Shown here: positions 33,605-42,917 of the stretch, piece by piece
Numbering within the stretch: the stretch's first letter is position 1
How the letters are laid out: every line of letters begins with the position of its first letter
Source of the DNA: Bacteroidales bacterium UBA1309
Lineage (GTDB): Bacteria; Bacteroidota; Bacteroidia; Bacteroidales; Dysgonomonadaceae
DNA length: 64,000 bases
Direction of reading: 5' to 3'
Assembly (NCBI GenBank): GCA_002307185.1
Contig: DBTT01000038.1
Location: 1-64,000 of the forward strand
The notes under the pieces: model-generated
Told to the model about the DNA's origin: nothing
Database searches by the model: none
What the model saw: the letters and a program-made list of their open reading frames with translations, nothing else
Position numbers and translations under genes: made by a program

Positions 33605-35434
33605 ATGAAAACATTTGAAGAATTAGGTGTTGCCTCAACCATTTTGAGAGCAATACAAGAAATGGGATACGAGAATCCCATGCCCGTGCAAGAGGAAGTT
33701 ATTCCTTATTTACTTAGTGAAGTACGCGATGTTATCGCTTTGGCCCAAACCGGAACAGGAAAAACAGCAGCCTTTGGCCTTCCTGTCATACAAAAGGTGG
33801 ATGTGGACAAAAACGTTCCACAAGCTCTTATTTTAGCCCCAACCCGTGAATTGTGTTTGCAAATTGCAGGCGACCTCAACGATTATTCCAAATACGTTGA
33901 CGGCTTGCATGTGCTTCCCGTATATGGAGGTTCAAGCATCGAAAGCCAAATTAAAGCCTTAAGACGTGGAGTTCAGATCATTGTGGCCACACCAGGACGT
34001 TTGATCGACTTGATCAATCGACGCACGGTGAATTTGGAAACCATCCGTTATGTAGTGCTTGATGAAGCGGATGAAATGTTGAACATGGGCTTCACGGAAA
34101 GTATCGACGAGATCCTTTCGAAAGTGCCTGAAACACGCTCGATGCTCCTTTTCTCGGCCACCATGCCCAAGGAAATTGCGAAGATCACCCGCAAATACAT
34201 GACCGACCCGAAGGAAATCACCATCGGCCGTAAAAATGAAGGATCCAACAATGTAAAGCACGTTTTTTATCTTGTTCATGCAAAAGATAAATACCTTGTG
34301 TTGAAACGCATTGCAGACCATAACCCCAATATCTATGGAATCGTTTTTTGCCGCACTCGTGCAGAAACTCAAGATATCGCCGACAAATTGATACAAGACG
34401 GCTACAACGCCGACTCGCTTCACGGGGACCTTTCACAAGCCCAACGCGACTATGTGATGCAAAAGTTCCGTGTCCGCAACATCCAATTGCTCGTGGCTAC
34501 CGATGTGGCTGCCCGCGGATTGGATGTGGATAGCTTGACGCACGTTATCAATTATGGCTTGCCTGATGACATCGAATCATATACCCACAGAAGTGGGCGC
34601 ACGGGTCGTGCTGGAAAAACAGGAACTTCCATCGCCATCGTACACGTGAAGGAAAAAGGAAAAGTTCGTGAAATCGAGAAAATAATCAATAAACAATTCG
34701 AAAAAGGAACTATCCCTACAGGAAACGAGATTTGTGAAAAACAGCTCCTCAATTTTGTTGACAAAGTTGAGAAGGTAAAGGTGAATGAAGATGAAATCGG
34801 CAAGCTCCTTCCTGCTGTATTCCGCAAATTGGATTGGCTTGAAAAAGAAGACATTGTCAAACGTGTGATTTCGCTCGAATTGAACCGCCTGATTGACTAC
34901 TATCAGGATGCCGATGAAATAGAAGAACCTCAGGAACGCAGAGGACGCGACCGAGAGTCGTCATTCTCCGACCGTCGTGAAAGAGGCGGCGATAGAGGAA
35001 GCGTTCGTGGAGAACGTAGCGACCGTGGACCAAGTGGGCCACGCACTGCTGAGAAAGGCTATACCCGTATCTTCATCAACGTCGGACGTATGGATGGGGT
35101 AAATCCGGCTACCTTGATGGGTGTCATCAACGATTACGTTCCGGGCAAAGTTCGCATCGGTCGCATCGACCTGATGAAAAACTTTTCTTTTTTTGAAGTT
35201 CCCGAAGGAGATACTGGAAAAGTGCTGAAAGCTCTTCAGTCAGCCGACCACAACGGTCGCCGCATATCGGTGGAAGTTGCACAAGCAGATGGCTCAGGAT
35301 CAAGCAGCCCAAGATCTGAAAAACGTTCATTTGGTGGCAGTGACCGGGACGACAGAGGAAGCGACAGAAGGTTTAACGACAGAAAATCTCCAAAAAAGGA
35401 ACACCGGAAAGGTGGATCCCGTCCAAGGTATTGA
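33605..35434 (+). CDS. deaD: DEAD-box ATP-dependent RNA helicase
   Basis: 609 residues. Helicase motifs occur in order: Q motif (AIQEMGYENPMPVQEEV), I (AQTGTGKT), Ia (PTRELCLQIA), II (DEAD), III (SAT), V (ATDVAARGLDV), VI (HRSGRTGRAG). A DbpA-like RNA-binding domain follows (about 495-565: YTRIFINVGRMDGVNPATLMGVIND), flanked by Arg/Asp/Ser/Gly-rich tails (ESSFSDRRERGGDRGS; SDRDDRGSDRRFND). It unwinds RNA in ribosome assembly or mRNA turnover, as in the DeaD/CsdA group. A strong hairpin follows the gene. Confidence 0.92.
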   Translation: MKTFEELGVASTILRAIQEMGYENPMPVQEEVIPYLLSEVRDVIALAQTGTGKTAAFGLPVIQKVDVDKNVPQALILAPTRELCLQIAGDLNDYSKYVDGLHVLPVYGGSSIESQIKALRRGVQIIVATPGRLIDLINRRTVNLETIRYVVLDEADEMLNMGFTESIDEILSKVPETRSMLLFSATMPKEIAKITRKYMTDPKEITIGRKNEGSNNVKHVFYLVHAKDKYLVLKRIADHNPNIYGIVFCRTRAETQDIADKLIQDGYNADSLHGDLSQAQRDYVMQKFRVRNIQLLVATDVAARGLDVDSLTHVINYGLPDDIESYTHRSGRTGRAGKTGTSIAIVHVKEKGKVREIEKIINKQFEKGTIPTGNEICEKQLLNFVDKVEKVKVNEDEIGKLLPAVFRKLDWLEKEDIVKRVISLELNRLIDYYQDADEIEEPQERRGRDRESSFSDRRERGGDRGSVRGERSDRGPSGPRTAEKGYTRIFINVGRMDGVNPATLMGVINDYVPGKVRIGRIDLMKNFSFFEVPEGDTGKVLKALQSADHNGRRISVEVAQADGSGSSSPRSEKRSFGGSDRDDRGSDRRFNDRKSPKKEHRKGGSRPRY

Positions 35435-35449
35435 TTTATAACACTATAA

Positions 35450-35491
35450 ATGAATGGTGGCCGTCTCGTTTTCGAGATAGCCACCATTCAT
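35450..35491. terminator. hairpin between the convergent helicase and HxlR genes
   Basis: Perfect 12-base arms ATGAATGGTGGC and GCCACCATTCAT enclose a partly paired inner stem (TCTCG/CGAGA). TCATTTTC follows on the plus strand and there are short T-runs on the minus strand. It is placed to terminate both genes. Confidence 0.65.
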
Positions 35492-35503
35492 CATTTTCAA
35501 ACA

Positions 35504-35842
35504 CTAAAATTCACTCAGCACGACTTCCCTGTGTTTCTGACCCCAGGCAACAATCGCTTCGATGAGCGGATCTAACGACTTACCGTGTTTTGTAAGGCGA
35601 TATACAACGGTTGTGCCAGCCGAGTCATCCGCTTCACGGCTGATCAGCTTATGCATCTCCAAGTATTTCAACTCCTTTGTTAATATCCGGGGGGTGATGG
35701 GACCCAAGTCTCTTTTTAGTTCGTTAAACCTCTTTCCATCAGCACAAAGGCTTGCCAGAATTGCACCACGCCAACGTCCGCCAATCACATCAATCACATC
35801 TTGGACATCTCTCAACTGAACTTGCTTTTGTTTATTTCTCAT
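35504..35842 (-). CDS. HxlR-family transcriptional regulator
   Basis: 112 residues with a winged helix: VIDVIGGRWRGAILASLCADGKRFNELKRDLGPITPRILTKELKYLE is the HxlR signature, followed by the wing (GTTVVYRLTKHGKSLDPLIEAIVAWGQKH). The usual redox-sensing Cys near the N-terminus of some members is absent; one Cys lies at ASLC. It is divergent from an NAD(P)-binding oxidoreductase gene 107 bp away, a common pairing in which the regulator controls the neighbour in response to reactive aldehydes or quinones. That role is inferred. Confidence 0.88.
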   Translation of the reverse strand: MRNKQKQVQLRDVQDVIDVIGGRWRGAILASLCADGKRFNELKRDLGPITPRILTKELKYLEMHKLISREADDSAGTTVVYRLTKHGKSLDPLIEAIVAWGQKHREVVLSEF

Positions 35843-35887
35843 AAAATTTTCCTTTTACAGTATCCTAAAAGATAGCGGTATTTTTCA

Positions 35888-35933
35888 CAAATGTAATAGA
35901 TTTTAGATTCCATATCTATATTTTTGCAGATAT
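35888..35933. promoter_or_regulatory. divergent promoters and candidate HxlR operator
   Basis: A minus-strand -7 box TACATTTG (35888-35895) faces hxlR, and a plus-strand -7 box TATTTTTG (35919-35926) serves the oxidoreductase. The plus-strand box is bracketed by the inverted repeat ATATCT (35912-35917) / AGATAT (35928-35933), so a protein bound there would block the promoter. Confidence 0.45.
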
Positions 35934-35949
35934 AAAGAGTTGTGGATAT

Positions 35950-36582
35950 ATGAATATAACAATTATTGGTGCTTCGGCTGGCGTGGGGCTTGAATGCGTA
36001 AGAAGGGCCTTAGAACGAAATCACATCGTGACAACTCTTTCGAGGTCCGACATAAGCCTGCAAGCTAGCAATAACCTAATCAGACTGAAGGGAAGTGCTA
36101 CAAATAAAGAAGATTTGAAAAGATCCATTTCCTCGGCGGATGCTGCGATCATAGCACTGGGCACTGGCAAAAGTTTGAAAGAGACCACTTTGTATTCTGA
36201 TTTTGCAAAACTGCTAGTACAAGTTCAGCGGGAAACACAAACTCGAATCCCATTTATTGTATTGACGGGTTTTGGAGCAGGAGATAGTGGTGCATACAAC
36301 AGCTTCGTCATGAAATTATTTTTCAAATTCCTTCTCAAAGATGTTTATGCAGACAAAACAAAAATGGAAGAAATTATTTTACACTCCCACATTAAATGGG
36401 AAATTGTAAGACCCGGTCTTTTGAAAGACAAGCCACTAACGGAGAACTATAGAATAGAAACCAAACTTTACAAGAACATGCGCATTGGGAGCATTAATCG
36501 GGCTGACGTAGCAGATTTTTTAGTAAAAGAAGCCGAAAAGCCAACCCAACTATACAAATATGTGTCACTATCAAATAAATAA
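35950..36582 (+). CDS. NAD(P)-binding (atypical SDR) oxidoreductase
   Basis: 210 residues with an N-terminal dinucleotide-binding Rossmann motif (ITIIGASAGVGLECVRRALERNH). The order DAAIIALGTGKS and PFIVLTGFGAGDSGAYNS, then WEIVRPGLLKDKPLTENY, matches the atypical SDR / NAD(P)H-binding group related to NmrA and BVR-B. No Tyr-x3-Lys catalytic pair is evident, so it may act as a reductase of an unusual kind or a redox sensor. It is divergent from hxlR, and a small membrane protein follows after 4 bp. Confidence 0.75.
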   Translation: MNITIIGASAGVGLECVRRALERNHIVTTLSRSDISLQASNNLIRLKGSATNKEDLKRSISSADAAIIALGTGKSLKETTLYSDFAKLLVQVQRETQTRIPFIVLTGFGAGDSGAYNSFVMKLFFKFLLKDVYADKTKMEEIILHSHIKWEIVRPGLLKDKPLTENYRIETKLYKNMRIGSINRADVADFLVKEAEKPTQLYKYVSLSNK

Positions 36583-36586
36583 ACAT

Positions 36587-36988
36587 ATGGCAAAGCAAGT
36601 GTTGAAAACCGGAATTCCAATACCAGTAAAGATTGTTACGTGGATACTAATATGTGCCGGCTGTTTTTTCTTTTATGTATATACTTTCAACCCAAGCATA
36701 AGCTTCCCCGATGCAAATCTTGGATCATATTCTGCTAAAATGGGATTTGCAAGCGCTGGGGTTCGCATTTTGGGTAGCGTAGCAGTTCTTTTAATTTCCG
36801 TGATAGCAAATAATCCAAGATGGCTCTTCATAACACTTATTTCAAGAATTTTTATTGAGTTAGGCGACGCAGTTACCGGACTTATTCTGGATGGAATTAC
36901 TGCAAATACTTTTGCTCTTCTAGTGTTGGCAAGTGTTGAAATTTGGTCAACACTCCTACTTTGGAGAACCATAAGGCCTAATCCCTAG
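36587..36988 (+). CDS. small four-TM membrane protein
   Basis: 133 residues from MAKQVLKTG, four bases after the oxidoreductase stop; an upstream frame start at 36560 overlaps that gene and is less likely. Hydrophobic segments are visible at about 15-33 (VTWILICAGCFFFYVYTF), 55-75, 78-98 and 105-125. SFPDANLGSYSAKMGFASAGVRILG resembles DUF4345-like small membrane proteins, a weak assignment. It probably belongs to the HxlR-controlled unit; function is unknown. Confidence 0.65.
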   Translation: MAKQVLKTGIPIPVKIVTWILICAGCFFFYVYTFNPSISFPDANLGSYSAKMGFASAGVRILGSVAVLLISVIANNPRWLFITLISRIFIELGDAVTGLILDGITANTFALLVLASVEIWSTLLLWRTIRPNP

Positions 36989-37000
36989 AAGTAAAAACTG

Positions 37001-37053
37001 CACAAGAACAATAGAAGCCAACCATTTGCAGGTTGGCTTCTATTGTTCTTGTG
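37001..37053. terminator. perfect 23-bp hairpin after the oxidoreductase unit
   Basis: Arms 37001-37023 and 37031-37053 are perfectly complementary over 23 bp around a 7-nt loop (ATTTGCA). The stem contains CTTCTATTGTTCTTGTG without a following T-run. It is strong enough to stop transcription or protect a 3' end. The rest of 37054-37261 shows no gene. Confidence 0.6.
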
Positions 37054-37261
37054 ACAGTTCGATTTTCCGAATCCTCCTTTCGAAAGTTAGCTTGCGTTTT
37101 TCGAAATATTAACGTCGTTTATGGATACTACAAACCATTTTCTGACTGTGCCCATTACCTGTTTACTTCCTACGGGATGAAGCATGAGTAAAAAGAGGGT
37201 TATAAGCTTTATTCCAATTTCGCATAATATAGATTCATCCAGTCAGTCTTTAAATAAATGG

Positions 37262-39337
37262 CTACTTCTCTAAAGGCTTGTCTTTCTCGATCAGCATCCT
37301 CGAATCCACTGCAACAATTTCCTTTTCTGTGGCCAAAAGTGGGTTGATATCCAACTCTTTGATTTCGGATGCATAGCGAAGCAATATTGAAAGGCGGACA
37401 ATGATTTCCACAAATTTATCCTCGTTGATCCCTTTTTGGCCTCTTGCCCCCTGGATGATTTTATACGATTTTAACGAGCGAACCATCGAATAAGCTTCCG
37501 CAAAGTTCAAGGGAGCCAACCCCGAGGCCACGTCCTTCAAAATATCCACAAATATTCCACCTAATCCGCAGAGCAGCACATGCCCGAAAGTGGGTTCGTG
37601 TTTAGCACCGATGAAAAGTTCTTTTCCTGTCAGCATGGGCTGAATCATCACGGCGGTAGCTCCGGGTATTTGCATCATTCGCTCCACTTCGCGCGCCAAG
37701 TATTCAGGGGAATTGATATTGATACGAACTCCTCCCACATCCGACTTGTGGATAGGGCCAACCACCTTCAGCACAACCGGGAATCCAATCCTTTCGGCTT
37801 CGCCAACAATCTCCTCTTTCGATGTGGAAACAAATTGGTGTACCATCGTGATACCTGTCATTTCGAGCAATTTTCTTACCTGCTGGGGTGGAAGCCAGCC
37901 ATCTTCGTGGTTGTGGATAATTTGTCGGATAGCAGGTATGTCTATTTCTGGAATAGGGGTTTGGCTTGGCAAGGGTGGCGCCGTCGAAAGGACCTTGGAA
38001 AGAGCAGTGGCCAACACCACCTCGTCCGAAAAATTGACATGCCCTTTACTCACGAAATCACTTGTCTCTTCAGCAGCCATCACCACAGAAGGTAATATCG
38101 GATAGATCGGGATCGGACTGGTCTTAATCTTTTCATGCAACACGTTGTATGCTTCAATCACTTTCGTTACTCCGGGATTTCCGTAGATCACGGCAATTCC
38201 ATCAATTTCTTTGAAATGTTGTATGCAGTAGTCAATCGCCAGACCGAGGTGTTTGCCTGTGCCGGTTCCAAGCAAATCAATTGGATTGCTTACCGAGCTG
38301 CCAGCCAACAATTGGTCTCGAAGCCCTTCCGTAATTTCCTCTGGTATCTCAGGTACATTGATTCCAGCCTTCGACAGCGCATCGGTGAGAATCACAGCAG
38401 GGCCGCCGGCATGAGAGATAATTGCAAGATTTTTCCCTTTCAATGGTTTCAACGAAAGCACCGCACCTACCGTGGCTAACTCCTCCCGTGAATAGCAGCG
38501 GATAATTCCCGCTTTACGGAATAAAGCCTCAACGGCTAAATCGGAGGAAGCAATTGCTCCCGTATGGGAAGCTGCTGCGCGTTTTCCCGATTCAGTGGTT
38601 CCCGATTTGATGGCGGCTATTCGGCAGCCTTTCCTGATAAGAGAAGACGTGTGTTTCAGTAGTTTATCGGGATCACGAATAGTTTCCACGTAGAGCAATT
38701 TGATTTTTGAGCTTGTTTCAGGATCGAATGATTCATCCAAATATTCAACAATATCCTCCACCCCTATTTGTGTGGCATTGCCAACTGCCCAAACGGAATT
38801 GAACCGCAAGCCAATGTGAATGGAAGATTCGATGATGAACGAGGCAGTGCCTCCTGAACTCGATACCATGTCCACGCCCTTGGGGTCGATCACCGGAATC
38901 GGCTGCGTGAAAAGGCTTTGATGGTGGATGTTGAACATCCCGCTGCAATTGGGTCCCAACATGCAGGCTCCGGCATCGTTTATTTTTTTTAGTATTTGTT
39001 GTTCTAATTTGCCACCTTGCGGTGTTCCTTCGCCAAAACCAGCAGAATAAATAATAAATGCTTTCACTCCCTTTTTGTAGGCAAGCACATCTATCACCTC
39101 CAAACAAAATTGCGCAGGAATGGAAATTATGGCTAAGTCTGCATTCGGAATCTCGGAAACATCGTGGTAGCATTTAATGCCTTGTACAATATCTTCCTTG
39201 GCATTCACGATGAATACACTGCCGGAAAAAGTACCGTTTAAAAGATTCCAAAGAGAACTTCCTCCCGGCTTCATTGTATTGTTCGATCCGCCTACAACTA
39301 CAATGCTGCGAGGATTGATCAACTGCTGATTAATCAT
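37262..39337 (-). CDS. ADP-forming acyl-CoA synthetase (acetate--CoA ligase)
   Basis: 691 residues combining alpha and beta subunits. The CoA-binding domain spans about 1-125 (INPRSIVVVGGSNNTMKPG), succinyl-CoA-ligase-like domains about 135-460 (the phospho-His in RAAASHTGAIASSD), and a C-terminal ATP-grasp domain about 470-690 (GFPVVLKVVGPIHKSDVGGV, LCGLGGIFVDILKDVA). It interconverts acyl-CoA + ADP + Pi with acid + CoA + ATP, conserving energy in fermentation or scavenging acids. Acyl specificity is unknown. Monocistronic, with a box at 39364. Confidence 0.85.
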   Translation of the reverse strand: MINQQLINPRSIVVVGGSNNTMKPGGSSLWNLLNGTFSGSVFIVNAKEDIVQGIKCYHDVSEIPNADLAIISIPAQFCLEVIDVLAYKKGVKAFIIYSAGFGEGTPQGGKLEQQILKKINDAGACMLGPNCSGMFNIHHQSLFTQPIPVIDPKGVDMVSSSGGTASFIIESSIHIGLRFNSVWAVGNATQIGVEDIVEYLDESFDPETSSKIKLLYVETIRDPDKLLKHTSSLIRKGCRIAAIKSGTTESGKRAAASHTGAIASSDLAVEALFRKAGIIRCYSREELATVGAVLSLKPLKGKNLAIISHAGGPAVILTDALSKAGINVPEIPEEITEGLRDQLLAGSSVSNPIDLLGTGTGKHLGLAIDYCIQHFKEIDGIAVIYGNPGVTKVIEAYNVLHEKIKTSPIPIYPILPSVVMAAEETSDFVSKGHVNFSDEVVLATALSKVLSTAPPLPSQTPIPEIDIPAIRQIIHNHEDGWLPPQQVRKLLEMTGITMVHQFVSTSKEEIVGEAERIGFPVVLKVVGPIHKSDVGGVRININSPEYLAREVERMMQIPGATAVMIQPMLTGKELFIGAKHEPTFGHVLLCGLGGIFVDILKDVASGLAPLNFAEAYSMVRSLKSYKIIQGARGQKGINEDKFVEIIVRLSILLRYASEIKELDINPLLATEKEIVAVDSRMLIEKDKPLEK

Positions 39338-39363
39338 ACGTATTTTTAGAAATTAGTCCAATA

Positions 39364-39371
39364 CAAATATA
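39364..39371 (-). promoter_or_regulatory. -7 box TATATTTG for the acyl-CoA synthetase
   Basis: Perfect TAnnTTTG box on the minus strand, 26 bp before ATG 39337. Confidence 0.5.
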
Positions 39372-39512
39372 AGGATAATGAATGTTTAAATTAGACTTAT
39401 CTATGTCCTAGATTTCAACTCTCAAAACAGTGTTTAAAAACAGATAAGCATGCTCCCCGCAGATCTTCGAGGCAGATTTGCCAATTTGTGAACAAATAGC
39501 TAGAATCATCGA

Positions 39513-40532
39513 TCAGGCTTCTAGACCTATTCCCGCTTGATTACTGATGCAAATCTTTCCTCTTTTTATTTTTGTTCCTGAAAAACAATCGTTGGAAATC
39601 AATAAAGCCCCATCCAAATCGGCAAAATCAGCCAGTGGCGACAATTGTGAGGCAGCCGAAATAGCGCAGGAAGTCTCGGTCATACAACCAATCATCACTT
39701 TCATGCCTAAACATTTAGCTAAGTTTGCCATTTTCCAAGCTTGACGCATGCCTCCGCATTTCATGAGTTTGATGTTGATCCCTGAGAAAATACCTTTCAA
39801 GTTGGCCACATCTGCCAATCCTTGAACCGACTCGTCGGCAAAAATAGGCAACTGACTCTGTGCAGTCACCTGGGCGATATTCTCCAAATCGTGTTTTGGC
39901 ATCGGCTGTTCGATCATCACAGCCCCTTTTTCGTGAAGCCAACCAATCATATCGAGTGCCTGACCCACCGTTTGCCATCCCTGATTGGCATCTACGGATA
40001 TCGGCAAACTGGACACCGAACGGATGGCTTCGATCATCCCTTTGTCTTCGGCTTCGGAACGGCCCAACTTCACTTTCAGAATGTTGAAATCGCTTGCGAC
40101 TTCGCGGGTTTTTTCTTTCACGACCTCAACCGTGTCGATTCCAATGGTGTATGTGGTGTCGGGAGCTTTTTCGGGATTCAGTCCCCACAAGCGATGCCAG
40201 GGTTGCCCGATTAGCTTCCCGGATAAATCGTGCAGGGCAATATCAACGGCAGCTTTTGCCGCCATGTTTCCCTCTTCCAGCCCGTCAAGGTATTCCCATA
40301 TCTCTTCCAATTGCAAAGGATCGTTGAAAGTGCTCAGATTGATTTTTTCCAAGAAATGCGACACCGATTGCTGCGTTTCCGGCAGATAGGGTGGAAGTGA
40401 GGCTTCACCATAGCCAATCATTCCTTCGTGTTCGATTTGCGTTAACACCACAGGAGTCTCCGTGCGTGAGGAGTTAGCGATAGCAAAAATATGCTTCAAT
40501 TGAAGCGTATATGGTTTCCATGAAAGTTTCAT
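39513..40532 (-). CDS. L-Ala-D/L-Glu dipeptide epimerase (enolase superfamily)
   Basis: 339 residues from MKLSWKPYTL; an ATG at 40541 would add three. The start is fixed by a TATCTTTG box at 40558-40565, which excludes longer forms. The enolase-superfamily barrel shows the catalytic Lys pair in LKVKLGRSEAED, metal ligands in SVDANQGW, MIEQPM and FADESVQG, and the opposing Lys in NIKLMKCGGMRQAW. The active-site end MIGCMTETSCAISAASQL with CMTE is typical of dipeptide epimerases. It probably recycles murein-derived L-Ala-D-Glu to L-Ala-L-Glu. Substrate specificity in this superfamily varies. Confidence 0.82.
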   Translation of the reverse strand: MKLSWKPYTLQLKHIFAIANSSRTETPVVLTQIEHEGMIGYGEASLPPYLPETQQSVSHFLEKINLSTFNDPLQLEEIWEYLDGLEEGNMAAKAAVDIALHDLSGKLIGQPWHRLWGLNPEKAPDTTYTIGIDTVEVVKEKTREVASDFNILKVKLGRSEAEDKGMIEAIRSVSSLPISVDANQGWQTVGQALDMIGWLHEKGAVMIEQPMPKHDLENIAQVTAQSQLPIFADESVQGLADVANLKGIFSGINIKLMKCGGMRQAWKMANLAKCLGMKVMIGCMTETSCAISAASQLSPLADFADLDGALLISNDCFSGTKIKRGKICISNQAGIGLEA

Positions 40533-40557
40533 AGGATGCATCCGATTGAATAATGCG

Positions 40558-40565
40558 CAAAGATA
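40558..40565 (-). promoter_or_regulatory. -7 box TATCTTTG for the dipeptide epimerase
   Basis: Perfect TAnnTTTG box on the minus strand, 16-25 bp before the candidate ATGs at 40541 and 40532, giving a very short leader. Confidence 0.5.
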
Positions 40566-40842
40566 ATAATTTATCATGCCCCAGCCTTCACGATAAATCT
40601 TTATCTTCATTAAGAAAGGATGGATAATCATGCCACGAAGTGCTGGAAGTAAGGTGCTTTCAGATAAATTTCGATAAGTCCAAACCCTTTTTTTAATTCA
40701 GTAATTCAAGGAAGGGGTTTCATGCTAACTGCGATGTTGGTAGAGCCAAATAGCCGACGGCTGAAACTTACACTCATCCGAGAATATATGGGAAAGCCAC
40801 CTCAAAGAAAAATAAATTGCAATCAGTCAACCGTAAAAATAT

Positions 40843-40873
40843 TTTGTATTTCCCTTCTTCGGGCTTATATTTG
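40843..40873 (+). promoter_or_regulatory. promoter of the Pif1-TPR helicase gene
   Basis: TTTG (40843-40846), 19 bp, then a perfect -7 box TATATTTG (40866-40873). Transcription would begin near 40879, upstream of the TTG at 40904 and downstream of other possible starts. The gap 40566-40842 shows no gene. Confidence 0.65.
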
Positions 40874-40903
40874 CTGTACCAAAATTATTTAGGTATCCGC
40901 ACA

Positions 40904-42907
40904 TTGAATACAAGCATCGACATATCCAATCCCGAGCAGAAGAGTGCGCTCGATTTGATTACCCACACGCGGCAATCGATTTTTCTGACGGGCAAAGCAG
41001 GAACGGGTAAATCCACGTTCCTGAAGAATCTGTGTGAAACCACCAAAAAGAAATTTGTAGTGCTTGCCCCTACTGGAATTGCCGCCATCAATGCGAATGG
41101 AGTCACTTTGCATTCCTTTTTCAAGCTGCCGTTCCGTCCCATGATGCCCGACGATCCCGATCTCGATTTGAAAAGCGGGCGCATTTTCGACTTTTTCAAA
41201 TACAAGAAAGAACACAAGAAAATTATCCGTGAAGTGGAGTTGATTATCATCGATGAAATATCGATGGTGCGTGCCGATACGATCGACTGCATCGACCGCA
41301 TCCTGCGAGTGTATTCCGAAAACATGCGGCAGCCTTTTGGAGGCAAGCAGGTTGTGTTTGTGGGGGATATTTTCCAGTTGGAACCCGTTGTGAACGGCGA
41401 AACGCGGGAAATTATCAAGCGGTTTTATCCAAATCCTTTTTTCTTTTCAGCACGGGTTTTCAACGAGACAAATCTGGTGCCGATTGAATTCACGAAAATA
41501 TACCGTCAGAATGACGAAAGATTCATTTCCATCTTGGACACCATTCGCAATGGAAAATCGGGAATGGCGGAATTGGAGATGCTGAACGAGCGGGTTGATT
41601 TTTCTTTCAAGCCCAAAGACGACGAAATGTACATCACGTTGGCTACTCGCCGTGACAATGTGGATTATATCAATGAAAAAAAATTAGCGGAACTACCCTC
41701 TCCTGAATTTGTGAGCCGTGGCGTGGTTGACGGCGATTTTCCCGAGTCGAGCTTGCCCACCTTGTTGGATTTGACCCTCAAGGAAGGCGCTCAAGTGATG
41801 TTTATCCACAACGATCACGAATGGCCACGTCGTTGGGTGAATGGCACGTTGGGTATAATCTCAGGCATCGACGAAGAGGGAAACGTGTATGTGTATCTCG
41901 AAAATGGACATGAATATTTGGTGGAATTGAACACTTGGCGCAATTACCGCTATCGTTACAACGAAAAAGAAAGGCGCATAGAAGAAGAAATTATCGGCAC
42001 ATTCACTCAGTTGCCCTTGAAAGCCGCTTGGGCAATTACGATTCACAAGAGTCAGGGGCTTACTTTTTCGCATGTGGTGGTTGATTTCACGGGAGGTGTT
42101 TTTGCCGGAGGACAAGCTTATGTCGCTTTGAGTAGGTGCACATCGTTGGAAGGAATCGTTTTGAAAAAAGCGATCGAGAGCAACGATATTTTTGTGAGAA
42201 GTGAAATCCTCGAATTCAGCAAAAAGTTCAACGATGCCCGCTTGGTGCAGAAGGCTATGAAAGAGGCCGATGCCGATATTTTGTATGGGCAAAGCGTACT
42301 ACATTTCGACAAACAGCAATTTGGAGATGCCATTGACACATTTATCAAAGCCATTCGTGCCCGATACGATATGGAGAAACCGTTGGTGAAACGTTTTATC
42401 CAGAAAAAACTGAGCCTTATTTCGCAATTGACAGTGGAAAACAGGTTGCTTAAAGAGAAAATGCACCGGCAGAACGAAGCATTGCAGCGTTATGCAAATG
42501 AATATTATTTGCTAGGAAACGAGTGTGTAGTTTCCTACAAAGATACGCGTGCTGCGTTGGCGAATTTCAACAAGGCTTTGGAAATGAACCCCACTTTTTT
42601 GGATGCTTGGGTGCGCAAAGGGGTGACTCTTTATGACTTGGGCGATTTTTTTGAGGCAGATGTTTGTTTCAACGAAGCCGTCAGGTTAAGCCCACTTTAT
42701 TTTAAAGCTTTATACAACCGGGGAAAAAACCGCATCGCGCTGAAGGAATACCAATTGGCAATAACAGACTTGGACAGGGCTTCCAATGTTAATCCCGAAC
42801 ACCCTTCTTGCCATGACTATTTGGCCGAAGCTTATAGCCATGTTGGGGAAAACGACTTGGCAGAGAAGCATCGCCAAATTGCGGAATATATCCGTCAAAA
42901 AAAATAA
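40904..42907 (+). CDS. Pif1-like helicase fused to C-terminal TPRs
   Basis: 667 residues from a TTG start (L/MNTSIDISNPEQ), chosen because the promoter lies just upstream and the family usually begins with this segment. SF1B helicase motifs: Walker A GKAGTGKS (residues 30-37), Ia (APTGIAAINANG), Walker B (LIIIDEISMV), GDIFQLEPV, and the C-terminal AWAITIHKSQGLTFSHVVVDF and YVALSRC. About 450-667 hold helical linkers and three or more TPRs (DTRAALANFNKALEMNPTFLDAWVRKGVTLYDLG). Pif1 enzymes unwind DNA at forks, R-loops or G-quadruplexes; the TPRs probably recruit a partner. A coiled-coil gene follows by 10 bp. Confidence 0.85.
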   Translation: MNTSIDISNPEQKSALDLITHTRQSIFLTGKAGTGKSTFLKNLCETTKKKFVVLAPTGIAAINANGVTLHSFFKLPFRPMMPDDPDLDLKSGRIFDFFKYKKEHKKIIREVELIIIDEISMVRADTIDCIDRILRVYSENMRQPFGGKQVVFVGDIFQLEPVVNGETREIIKRFYPNPFFFSARVFNETNLVPIEFTKIYRQNDERFISILDTIRNGKSGMAELEMLNERVDFSFKPKDDEMYITLATRRDNVDYINEKKLAELPSPEFVSRGVVDGDFPESSLPTLLDLTLKEGAQVMFIHNDHEWPRRWVNGTLGIISGIDEEGNVYVYLENGHEYLVELNTWRNYRYRYNEKERRIEEEIIGTFTQLPLKAAWAITIHKSQGLTFSHVVVDFTGGVFAGGQAYVALSRCTSLEGIVLKKAIESNDIFVRSEILEFSKKFNDARLVQKAMKEADADILYGQSVLHFDKQQFGDAIDTFIKAIRARYDMEKPLVKRFIQKKLSLISQLTVENRLLKEKMHRQNEALQRYANEYYLLGNECVVSYKDTRAALANFNKALEMNPTFLDAWVRKGVTLYDLGDFFEADVCFNEAVRLSPLYFKALYNRGKNRIALKEYQLAITDLDRASNVNPEHPSCHDYLAEAYSHVGENDLAEKHRQIAEYIRQKK

Positions 42908-42917
42908 GAAAACAGCA

